DNA of 64,000 nucleotides from NCBI RefSeq assembly GCF_003144245.1, contig NW_020289982.1, forward strand, positions 620,001 to 684,000, written 5' to 3'. A program made the position numbers and the translations under genes. A model generated the notes under the pieces. The model made no database searches. It was not told the DNA's origin and saw nothing but the letters and a program-made list of their open reading frames with translations. Position 1 is the stretch's first letter. The number at the start of each line of letters is the position of its first letter. The stretch comes from Jaminaea rosea. Taxonomy: Eukaryota > Basidiomycota > Exobasidiomycetes > Microstromatales. This document shows positions 29,453 to 37,865 of this stretch, piece by piece.

Positions 29453-31312
29453 TCACTCGCGGTAGTCTACGAGTCCTGCCGTCAGGACGAGCGCATTGAG
29501 CCAGTCGGTCCCAATCGAGTCGTCGCCGTAGAGGAATCGCAGCCCCGAAACAATGTTGGCAAAATAGGGCGCAGAGACGTCGTCGCCAGATCCAGTGTAC
29601 GAGCTGTCGCCATCAACAGCAGGGCCAGCGACCCACGATCCGAGTCCAGTGAGGATGGAGCGAGGTAAGCCAGAGCAGACGAGGCTGGCCGTCTCTGCGC
29701 TCTGAGCAGACGTCATCTTGGTGTAGAGTGCCGACGATTTGGCCGCCGCGTACGAAGTCTCTGCACTTCGAGCCGCCGCAGCCTTCTGAGAAATGTCGGT
29801 CCATGAGTAGGGGTCGCATGACGACGTGCGTGCCAAGTTACTCTGCACCCATGTGCCCAAGTGAATGTTAACCCACGGCCTGAGCAGATCCTCCTTTGTC
29901 AGGGCAGAGAGAACCATTTGCTGGCCGGTGGCGTAATCGATGAGCTCGCCCTGCGTGCCATTGACGGCGCTCCACGAGTACGAATTGTAGCCGACGCGAC
30001 TGTGGCCCATCCAGAGGGGAAGCTCTTGCGCTCCAGAGGCTGGACTGACCTGCATCAGACCGAGTGAAGCACCAGAGTCCAGGCGACCGCCATTGTAAGC
30101 CGCGGGCAAAAAGTCAGACTCGGCCTTGATGTCGGCGAGGAGGTAGCGAACAGCATCCTGCTGCTTGAGCTCGGGCAAATAGCGACGGGTGGCAGACAGC
30201 AGGGCGGCCACGGTCTCTTGCTTTTGCGTCGAGTTGAGGTTGTCGCTGTCGCCCGCCCAGGCCATGATGGCATTGAGGTCGGCGAGGGCGGAGGCAGACG
30301 GGTAGCTGACGTATGCGGATGTAGGGGAGCCGCTCGAAGTGGCAGCAGCAGTCGAAGCGCGAGTCGTCGTTGTCGTCGTTGTGCGCGTAGTCGTGGCGCT
30401 GACAGTGCGCGTCGACGTAGTGGTCGAGGAGAAGGAGGAGGAGGTGGAGGTCGAGCTTGTGGCGCGGGCAGTAGCAGAAGAGGTCTTGGCGGACGAGCTG
30501 CTCTTGAGCGTGCTCGATGACGCTTTCGTGGTCGTTGACGACGTCTTTGTAGTCGAAGTGGCAGTCTTGGTCGACGAAGACGTCTTAGATGTTTGGCTGA
30601 CGGCCTTGATCGTCGTAGGCAAGCTCGTCGTGGCTCGCAGCGTGCTTGTCGTCTTGCGACTGCATTGAGCTGACTTGCGTTGGATCGACGTGCTGGTGGC
30701 CTTGGCAGCGGCTGCCTTGGATGCGGCCGCTGCTTTGGCCGCCGCAGCTTTAGCCGCCGCCTGCTTCCTCCTTCTCGCTGCCGCAGCGGCCTTCTTTCTC
30801 CTGGCGGCAGCGCTCAGCTTCTTGGTAGCGCGAGGGTGGACGTCCGCGGCGTGGCTTTCACTCTCAACGTCTGCGTCTTCGACCTGCCGCTCGTTGATGA
30901 CGGGGAAGTCTGCATTGCCTTGGCCCGCGGCAGATGTGCGACGCCTGGCCATGTGTCCGAGCCTGCCGTATCCAGGAGTGACGGCAGCCTTGGCCGCTTG
31001 CAGAATACGCCCCGCGTTGGCAGGCGCGAATCGCACAGCGTCTCGCTCCTCGAGCTGGGCCTCTACGATGTCGCGAATGGCCATATGCCCGAGTCTACCG
31101 TAGCCCGGGGTCACAGCCGCCTTTGCAGCCTTGAGAACCTTTGCTGCATTGGCCGGGGCGACACGCGCAGCATTGCGTCGGTCAAGAGGATGAGGGGCCG
31201 ACTCTCCACGATCTGCGAGCTCGCCGGCAGTCATGGGCTGTATGACCGCTGCCATGGACGTTGTGGCGATCCAGACGAAGAGGAGGAGAACGAGGCGCGC
31301 CTGTTTGTTCAT
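29453..31312 (-). CDS. Secreted protein with tandem peptide repeats and a lytic-transglycosylase-like domain
   Basis: A single exon of 619 aa from the ATG at 31312, where a signal peptide begins (about residues 1-21, LVLLLFVWIATTSMA). Residues 49-78 and 93-122 are two near-identical 30-residue repeats sharing AKAAVTPGYGRLGHMA. Dibasic sites LDRR (43-46) and ARRR (122-125) flank them, as in Kex2-processed precursors. Residues about 150-205 are an Ala/Lys/Arg-rich helix, followed by a Ser/Thr-rich linker to about 335. The C-terminal domain (about 345-619) carries IKAESDF (Glu398) followed by GASLGLMQVSP, matching the catalytic and second motifs of SLT-type lytic transglycosylases. The likely location is the cell wall or outside the cell. 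A muralytic function is inference from these motifs. The N-terminal repeats match nothing I know. Confidence 0.75.
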   Translation of the reverse strand: MNKQARLVLLLFVWIATTSMAAVIQPMTAGELADRGESAPHPLDRRNAARVAPANAAKVLKAAKAAVTPGYGRLGHMAIRDIVEAQLEERDAVRFAPANAGRILQAAKAAVTPGYGRLGHMARRRTSAAGQGNADFPVINERQVEDADVESESHAADVHPRATKKLSAAARRKKAAAAARRRKQAAAKAAAAKAAAASKAAAAKATSTSIQRKSAQCSRKTTSTLRATTSLPTTIKAVSQTSKTSSSTKTATSTTKTSSTTTKASSSTLKSSSSAKTSSATARATSSTSTSSSFSSTTTSTRTVSATTTRTTTTTTTRASTAAATSSGSPTSAYVSYPSASALADLNAIMAWAGDSDNLNSTQKQETVAALLSATRRYLPELKQQDAVRYLLADIKAESDFLPAAYNGGRLDSGASLGLMQVSPASGAQELPLWMGHSRVGYNSYSWSAVNGTQGELIDYATGQQMVLSALTKEDLLRPWVNIHLGTWVQSNLARTSSCDPYSWTDISQKAAAARSAETSYAAAKSSALYTKMTSAQSAETASLVCSGLPRSILTGLGSWVAGPAVDGDSSYTGSGDDVSAPYFANIVSGLRFLYGDDSIGTDWLNALVLTAGLVDYRE

Positions 31313-32981
31313 CGTGAATGCGAGGGAATGGAGGGAGGGGGTTTGCAGGAAATCAAAGGAGTGTGGGGTTGATGCGACGAGGACGAGGTCCAGCCTTGTT
31401 TCGTCGATCGAGAGGGGTGGAATGGAGAGAAGGGGTGAAGAGAGGTGAGGACGAGGGAAAAAGAGGGTCGAGCACCAGGCTGCCAAGATGATAAAGAGAG
31501 GAGCGGATGACAAAGAGGCCGCACTCGCGATCCTATCTCAAGGGGTTCGGCCTCTTAGGATGAGCGGAGCTCAGGCCCAGATTCGGCGGAGAGGGAGAAA
31601 GAGAATGGGGAGAGGAAGATGTCATCGTGGCCGCGGCCGCTCGTAGATGTTTGCGTGTCATTTGTCCATTGTGCTCATGGTGCCTGCGTCGGAGACTAGG
31701 TGTGGCTTGACTCCGTATTGACATGATCCAATGGAAGGAACCGCGAGCGCGTCTGGCGTGCCTTTCCGACGCCACTCCGCTGCCGCGAAGCCGGAACCAT
31801 CAGGCACCGCCGCGCCGAGGCATCCAACACTTCCATCCAACACGACCATCGCCGCAACCATCGCCCACGATCTCGCGCATCACGCAGACAGCCGCAGCTT
31901 TTCCTTCCCAAACGAGGCAAGTCAGGAGGAATGATGACACACAAGACGTGGCCACACAGACCTTGAGTAGTGGCAATCGCTAGTCCGCTGCCAGCACGTT
32001 CAGGGGCTCGAGCGCCAGAAAGATCGCTGGTGGTACGGCAAGCCGGACCGCCCGGGCAGCCTGATTGAGAGGTGGTCGAGCAACGCAAAGATGGGATTGT
32101 TCGTAATGGCCTACGGACGGCGCAAGCAATTGACGCTCTTAGAGCACATTCTTCAAGATGGTCATTACGCGCGCCGTCCAGTGCCTCCCTCATTCTCCTC
32201 ACCTTGTCATGGGTTCTCGAATGCTCATCATGTGTCCCCTTCGGCAAGGTCAAAGAGTCTTCCATCCAGCTCACTCTGAAGGCAGCAGCGGCTAAGCGCG
32301 GTAAGTGGCGAGAGGTATCGTGCGTGCTCAGAGGCACTTGCTTTCCAACCAGCGGCTACCTCCAACTCAGCCTCAACGTCGACGAGCAGGGAGTGGTATG
32401 GTTCCCTGACTTTTGCCCCTCTCACATGGCTACTGTGACTCGGCTTCTTTTTGCGCAAAGACGGGCATCCCGCTGTAACGAAGCTGCCCAGGCGTCGTCC
32501 AAAATTGAGGCGGGAGGTCTAGTGACGAGGGGCTCGAGCGTATGACCATTTGCCGAGCGAGCGGGACACCACCCCGCTACTTCGATGGGACGAGCTGGTT
32601 CCATCCGGAGCAACAAGCGGTCCCGCCTGTTCGCTTCAAGATGCGAGATTGAGTGGCTCTCACTCTGTGTAAGGGCGGCATGATGGCAAGTGACTCTCGC
32701 AACTGCACCAGGCTAACTGTAGTACTCGATCAGGTCGCGGGACCCGTCGGCTGCTAACCATGTTGTGGCTTCGTCCGCACGCTGGCAGCGGATTCGCGCC
32801 CATCGTCATGATACCCAATGACGGGCTCGCTAGGTAGCTGCTAACGTTCGAGAACGCGGTTCGACCGCTGTGCCCTCAATCGTCGCAGAGCGCTGCGATG
32901 TCTTAAGTAGGCACGCCCTCTGCTGATCCTCGCCCTCACTCCCCCTGCCACCTCCTCGCTCATTCATCCAATCCTACCACC
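31313..32981. promoter_or_regulatory. 1.7-kb divergent intergenic region
   Basis: This region lies between two secreted-protein genes transcribed away from each other. Near its right end are elements shared with the other two His-Pro gene promoters: CCATTTGCCGAGCGA at 32546-32560, then GCGGGACACC...CCCGC at 32561-32577, and a TTAAGTAGGC box about 80 bp before the ATG. Overlapping open frames at 31696-32545 have no recognisable domain. Confidence 0.45.
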
Positions 32982-34028
32982 ATGAAGCTCTCATCGGCAC
33001 CAATTCTGATCGCCATCTTCATGGCTGCGACTGCAGCCGCGAGGCCTGCTCCGCTCGAAGCTCGAGGCGGCGACAAGCATCACCCTGCGCCCTCTCCTCA
33101 TCCTCACCCGCACCCTCACCCCGAGGTGAACCATCCTCACCCTCACCCCGATGTGAATCATCCTCACCCTCACCCCGAGCCGCACCACCCGCATCCTCAC
33201 CCTGAGCCTCTGCATCCTTCTCATCCGCAGGCTAGAGGGCACCCGGCTGAGGCCCATCCTCATGCTCATCCCGATCATCCCGCTTCGCACCCGCACCCTA
33301 AGAAGGAACATCCGCATCCGCAAGCTCATCCCCAGCCCGATTCTAAGCACCCTCAATCCCACCCAAAGGGAGAGAAGCCCAAGAATCAGCACCCTCATCC
33401 TCACCCTGCTGCGAAGCATCCTCACCCCAAAGATCACCCTGCTCCAGCCCATCCTCACCCTCATCCTCATCCTCACCCGCACCCCCATCCCGACCCTCAC
33501 CCTCACCCGAGCTCGACCTCTCCAACTTCTTCCGGACCTACCACTGAGCCCACCCCGGCCCCAGCACCGAGCCCGCCTACCTCTGGCCAGTTCTCCTACA
33601 TCGAGGTCGACAGCACTAAGCCGGCTCAATTGTTGGGTGACAACGTCGAGAGCGACGGTCTCTTTTCGGACTCGTCTTTCGTCCACGTCGTCAGCAGTGG
33701 TCAGATTTGGACGCTGACCAGCGAGATGAAGCTGCTGTCGCCCAATGGTCGTATCCTCTACAGCGGTGGTGAAGGAGGCATCTCATCGGTCAAGCCCGAA
33801 GACTCTGCGACCATGGACCCATCCGCGGCGCCTTATATTTGCACAGTCAATGAGGCCTCGTACAGAGGGCTCGCCATCCTCGACTGCACCGCCACGACGC
33901 CTACAGGTAATGCCGACTCTTTTGTGGTCTGCAACGATGGCCAAGTCCAGGGAAGTGAGGACCTGTGCAATGCCTTCTTTGGCGGCGTGCAGACAACTTT
34001 CACTCAATTCACCCTCACCGCGTCCTGA
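32982..34028 (+). CDS. Secreted His-Pro-rich protein, paralogue 1
   Basis: A single exon of 348 aa. A signal peptide (MKLSSAPILIAIFMAATAAA) is followed by LEARGG and then about 165 residues of HPHP-type repeats (roughly 30-195), including runs such as HPHPHPHPHPHPHP. A Thr/Pro hinge leads to a C-terminal domain (about 205-348) that starts GQFSYIEVD and ends QTTFTQFTLTAS. Four cysteines are spaced C-x14-C-x14-C-x11-C, allowing two disulfides. Two paralogues follow in tandem on the same strand. Dense histidines suggest binding of Zn or Cu, as known for histidine-proline-rich glycoproteins, but metal binding here is inference. I do not recognise the C-terminal domain. The start context is CACCATGA. 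Confidence 0.85.
   Translation: MKLSSAPILIAIFMAATAAARPAPLEARGGDKHHPAPSPHPHPHPHPEVNHPHPHPDVNHPHPHPEPHHPHPHPEPLHPSHPQARGHPAEAHPHAHPDHPASHPHPKKEHPHPQAHPQPDSKHPQSHPKGEKPKNQHPHPHPAAKHPHPKDHPAPAHPHPHPHPHPHPHPDPHPHPSSTSPTSSGPTTEPTPAPAPSPPTSGQFSYIEVDSTKPAQLLGDNVESDGLFSDSSFVHVVSSGQIWTLTSEMKLLSPNGRILYSGGEGGISSVKPEDSATMDPSAAPYICTVNEASYRGLAILDCTATTPTGNADSFVVCNDGQVQGSEDLCNAFFGGVQTTFTQFTLTAS
33091..33515 (+). repeat. Coding His-Pro hexanucleotide repeat
   Basis: Recurrent CCTCAC/CATCCT hexamers encode His-Pro in paralogue 1. Related shorter arrays occur at about 35094-35148 (paralogue 2) and 36820-36970 (paralogue 3). The near-pure CCTCAC runs would be prone to length change. Confidence 0.7.
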
Positions 34029-34804
34029 AACTGGTAGAGATGCTCGCCATCACTCACGGACAATCGCTGCCGTAGTCTTCAACTTCCTCCGTGACAACTC
34101 GACGCTTTCAATCACCTGAGTCTGTGTCCCGCGCCTGCGCTGCTACTGTGTCACTTCAATCTGTCGAGTTACCAATCTGTATTTCCTGTTCTTTGCTACC
34201 GAATGATGATGCCCGTAGTGTCTGAGATCTCATATGAGGCGTTGTCCCGCCCCAAAGGGCCCGAGTGTTCGAATAGAGCATTGTTCGCGTCCCGTCGTGC
34301 CATTTGCCGAGCGAATCTTGTCCACCATCTCGCTGGTTCCCATGGAAGCGTGGAAGTCGGCAAGCGAGGAAGCGGGGAAGCGGCGCAGATCCCGTGTTGT
34401 CATTTTGAGGTCAGACGCGGGCCGCCTGATACAACCGTCTTTCGATCCACGCTGAATCTCACTGTCACGCATTGGTTTCGACGGTCAGATCGCGGGATCG
34501 CGAGCGCTTCTAGAACGTCAGCCGCCTGTAGCAGTGGAAAGCGGCCCATTTAATGCGACAGGACCAAAGGGCTCGGTCACGGGCCCATCGAGGTATCCCG
34601 TCTCGACGATCGTCCCGCCATCGAAAATTCTCTGTTCATTCAGGCTCCTCGCCGGATTTGAGGGACGACGGCGGCTCTTTCCTTTGGCAGCTCAATAGAC
34701 TGGATGCAACGATATAAGTAGATGCGCTGACCACTGCGACAACCTCTCCATCTTCACACCTCCCACCTCAAGCCTCAAGTCCCTCACGCCCACTCATTGG
34801 CATC
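34029..34804 (+). promoter_or_regulatory. Promoter region of His-Pro paralogue 2
   Basis: It carries a TATA-like GATATAAGTAG at about 34710-34720, roughly 90 bp before the ATG. CATATGAGGCGTTGTCCCGC at 34231-34250 is closely matched upstream of paralogue 3. CCATTTGCCGAGCGA at 34300-34314 is identical to a 15-mer upstream of paralogue 1. Several GTCCCG/CGGGAC sites lie in between. Confidence 0.55.
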
Positions 34805-35668
34805 ATGAAGCTCTCAAACCTCACCCTCTTCGTCGCCGTTGCCATGGCCGGCACCGCCGTGGCTATGCCCGCCCACCTCGACGCTCGAGGGGGAAAGCAA
34901 GACCACCCGAAGGATGTGGCTCACCCCAAGCACCCAGACCACCCCAAGCACCCCGCAAAGGGCGACCACCCCAAGCACCCCAAGCACCCGGCAAAGGGTG
35001 ATCACCCCAAGCCAGCTCCGAAGCACCCCAAGTCGAAGCACCCAAAGAAGCAGCCGTCGAAGGACCCTCATCCCACCAAGGGCAAGGGCGAGCCTCACCC
35101 TCATCCCAAGCCGCACCCTCACCCTCACCCTCACCCTCACCCTAGTCCCGTCACTCCCACTCCTCCCGGGCCCACCGACCCCGTCCCGACGCCGCCGGTC
35201 AAGAAGGACCCACCCACGGCGGGTACCCTGTCCTACATCGAGGCGGACGGTGATAAAGTCGCGCAACTCCTCGACGACGATGACGAGAGCATCAATGGAG
35301 ACCCAAACTTTGACTACTCCAACGTCCACACTGTAGACGAAGCTCAGGCGTGGTCGCTCAATGACAAGAAGGAGCTCATGTCTTCCCGTGGACGCATTCT
35401 AGCCACAAGCGGCGGTTTCATCGGGACTTTCGGCGCTGCGAATCCTGACCTGCAAGACCCCTCCGTCGCAACTTTCAAGTGCGCGACGAATCAGGCCTCG
35501 GATGAGACTACCGCCATTCTCGACTGTGTGGCCGCGACGGATGTCAACAGTGTCGACACCTTCTTCATTTGCAATAACGGAGGACTTGAAGGTGACAGCG
35601 AGGTGTGCGAGAATAGGTTCGGTGGTACGCAGACGACTTTCACTCAGTTCACGCTCACCAAGGCCTGA
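34805..35668 (+). CDS. Secreted His-Pro/Lys-rich protein, paralogue 2
   Basis: A single exon of 287 aa. A signal peptide (MKLSNLTLFVAVAMAGTAVA) is followed by LDARGG, then a Lys-His-Pro region (about 30-90, units like KHPKHPAKGDHP) and a pure HPHP block (about 95-115). After a Pro/Thr hinge, the C-terminal domain (about 140-287) begins GTLSYIEAD, contains QAWSLNDKKELMSSRGRI, and ends QTTFTQFTLTKA. The cysteine spacing is C-x14-C-x14-C-x11-C, identical to paralogue 1. The Lys-His-Pro repeat adds a strong positive charge, which could favour wall or nucleic-acid binding (inference). It lies about 780 bp from paralogue 1 and 970 bp from paralogue 3, in the same orientation. Confidence 0.85.
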   Translation: MKLSNLTLFVAVAMAGTAVAMPAHLDARGGKQDHPKDVAHPKHPDHPKHPAKGDHPKHPKHPAKGDHPKPAPKHPKSKHPKKQPSKDPHPTKGKGEPHPHPKPHPHPHPHPHPSPVTPTPPGPTDPVPTPPVKKDPPTAGTLSYIEADGDKVAQLLDDDDESINGDPNFDYSNVHTVDEAQAWSLNDKKELMSSRGRILATSGGFIGTFGAANPDLQDPSVATFKCATNQASDETTAILDCVAATDVNSVDTFFICNNGGLEGDSEVCENRFGGTQTTFTQFTLTKA

Positions 35669-36633
35669 TTTCTCGGCAACTCCACAACATGTCTCCGTCT
35701 ACATCCGTCCCTCCGCGGTGGTGGCGGCTTCACACTCTCTTTGACGCGGACTTTGTGCTTCCTTCGCCTTCATTGCGTACGGTCTCTTCGTTACTTAATC
35801 TGACCACTTGCTGCTCTCCTTCCTTTCCTTGCAACGTCCGAGGGATCTGGCTCGATGTTCTCACCTTGCTTGCGAAGATGACCCCTACGAAGGCAGCGCC
35901 GAGCGTCTCAGTCAAGTCTTCTCCTTTCCGCCAAGTCAAGTCGAGCGGACGAGCCACCGCTGGGCTGGTTCTGCTGGCCAGCAAGCGGGAAGCGACGCAA
36001 AGGCGGATCTGTGTTTGACCGCGGCGCCTGACGTACCGTACAAAGAGCCTCAAACTGCCGCTGAATTCCGATTGCGTCTCCCCTCCATGGTCGCTTGACA
36101 TCCTCGAAGTCTGAGATTCTCGAATGTTGCATCTCTTCGCCTCATTGTGCGCCACGTTTCTATGCTCGCAGATCTTCTGTCAGCTCCTCTTCGCTACAAA
36201 GTGCTGGCGTCTCCTATGAGGCGTCGTCCCGCGTCGCTTCGAAGACGACTCCCGCTTCAAGAGGTCCGAGCGTTGTTGGTCCCGTCTCATCTTGCCACGA
36301 TCTGAGTCGTCTAGCGAATGGAACATGGTCCCGGTGATTCGAATGTTCGCAGCAAGGCGGGACACATCCCGTCGCCTCACTGTGATGCGCCGCTCCGGGC
36401 CAGTAGGCTTGAGATCGATGTCCGTGAGATCGGAGATGCTGCTGTCAGCGAAGGTTCTGACGTTCAGATCGCGATGAAGGAAAGCAGCTACCTACGCGAC
36501 AGAGCAGGAGTGACTCAGTCCACCTGCAGGTGCCGACATATCGTCCAAGATGTGAGGTCCCGGGTGAAGGATATATAATCAGCAGCCATGAGATCCCTAG
36601 TTGCTGAAGGCCCTCACGCATCTACCCGTTGCC
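35669..36633 (+). promoter_or_regulatory. Promoter region of His-Pro paralogue 3
   Basis: A TATA box ATATATAA is present at about 36571-36578, roughly 60 bp before the ATG. CTATGAGGCGTCGTCCCGC at 36214-36232 matches the paralogue 2 promoter. GCGGGACACATCCCG at 36357-36371 resembles the paralogue 1 site. TTCAGATCGCGATGAAG near 36460 has a counterpart near 34484. No other gene was seen in the 965 bp. Confidence 0.5.
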
Positions 36634-37656
36634 ATGAGGCTGTCTACGTTGTCCATCTTCGTCGCCTTCGCCATCTCGGCTGCGGCTGCAATGCCTACGC
36701 AGCTTGATGAGCGAGGTGGCAAGAACCACAAAAAGCACCCCGCTCAACATCACCCAGCAAAGGGCGGCGACGGACACCCCAAGCACCCTCTCAAGAAGCC
36801 TCACCCCAAGCCCAAATCGAAGCCTCACCCTCACCCGGCCAAAGGAAAGAAGGATAAGGGAACGACGAAGCATCCCCACCCTCACCCGAAACCCAAGAAG
36901 GACAAGCCGTCGCCGCACCCTCATCCCCATCCGCACCCACACCCACTTCCGCATCCCAAGCCTCACCCAAGCTCACCTACTCCTGGAGACAATCCCCCCA
37001 GAGGTGACGACCCAGCCGACACACCTCCCAAGGACGATGGTGGTGACACAACGACTCCTCCCGGTGATGGTGGTGACAACACAACTCCTCCTGGCGAGGG
37101 TGATGGCAACACGACTCCTCCAGGTGACGACGGTGACACGACGCCTCCTGGCGACGACGGTGACACGACACCTCCCGGCGATGATCCAATCGAGAGTCCG
37201 TCGCCGCCCACCAGGGGCGTCTTGTCCTACAACGCCGATGAAGGCGTCTATCTCCTGGGTGACAACCTGTCCAACGATCCCGAGCCGGACAATTCAGAAC
37301 TGGGTTTGGTAGCGTACCCTCAGACGTGGTCGCTGTCCCAAGAAGGGTTCCTCGTCGCCCCCTCGGGCCGCTACGTGTACGCTCAAACTCCCGACTACGC
37401 CTACTACGTTCAACTCGCGAAGCCTAACAGCCCAGTCCTCGACCAATTCCCTGCCGCGCCCTACAAATGCACGGTAAACTCTGAGGCCTCGAATGAACAG
37501 GCTGCCGTCCTGGACTGTACAGCGACGACGACGGCTGGCAGCTTCGACTCCTTTACAATTTGCTATGACCACCGCATCGAGGGCGACGCAATTGGCTGCG
37601 GAGGCGACGACGAGGTCATAAGATCGTTCAAGCAGTTCACCCTCACCGCGGACTGA
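36634..37656 (+). CDS. Secreted His-Pro/Lys-rich protein with TTPPGDDGD repeats, paralogue 3
   Basis: A single exon of 340 aa from the ATG at 36634 (the upstream part of the frame has only a TTG). A signal peptide (MRLSTLSIFVAFAISAAAA) is followed by LDERGG and then a Lys-His-Pro region (about 28-125) with HPHPHPHPHPLPHPKP. Unlike its paralogues it next has an acidic minisatellite-encoded stretch, TTPPGDDGD-type units (about 130-185). The C-terminal domain has YKC, LDC, TIC and IGC cysteines spaced C-x15-C-x14-C-x11-C and ends FKQFTLTAD. The opposed basic and acidic repeat blocks are odd. It is the last of the three-gene array, and POL3 lies convergently 209 bp downstream. Confidence 0.85.
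   Translation: MRLSTLSIFVAFAISAAAAMPTQLDERGGKNHKKHPAQHHPAKGGDGHPKHPLKKPHPKPKSKPHPHPAKGKKDKGTTKHPHPHPKPKKDKPSPHPHPHPHPHPLPHPKPHPSSPTPGDNPPRGDDPADTPPKDDGGDTTTPPGDGGDNTTPPGEGDGNTTPPGDDGDTTPPGDDGDTTPPGDDPIESPSPPTRGVLSYNADEGVYLLGDNLSNDPEPDNSELGLVAYPQTWSLSQEGFLVAPSGRYVYAQTPDYAYYVQLAKPNSPVLDQFPAAPYKCTVNSEASNEQAAVLDCTATTTAGSFDSFTICYDHRIEGDAIGCGGDDEVIRSFKQFTLTAD
37043..37191 (+). repeat. Coding minisatellite (TTPPGDDGD units)
   Basis: Imperfect tandem copies of a unit near 27-30 bp encode variants of TTPPGDDGD within paralogue 3. Adjacent units at about 37120-37180 are almost identical (GACACGACGCCTCCTGGCGA-like), which suggests recent slippage or unequal exchange. Confidence 0.7.
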
Positions 37657-37865
37657 GGACACGATTCTCCAACGACTGTGGCTACTCTCCCCCTACGTCT
37701 CCCCGCGGTAGTTGCTCGACGCTTTTGCCCTCTGTGATTCTCGAGGTGTGCCTGCGGAAAAGTCACCCAATCGATCCTTTTCTGAGAATCCGCGAGCGTG
37801 TGGCGTGCAGCAGTCGTGAGCGGGCATGAAAGAGTACGACATGAGATTGCGTGTGCCCGGCGCGA

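Noticed and set aside
31696-32545. Overlapping plus and minus frames of 157-213 codons in the divergent spacer
   Set aside because: They overlap each other on both strands, lack domains, and have compositions unlike the real genes nearby.
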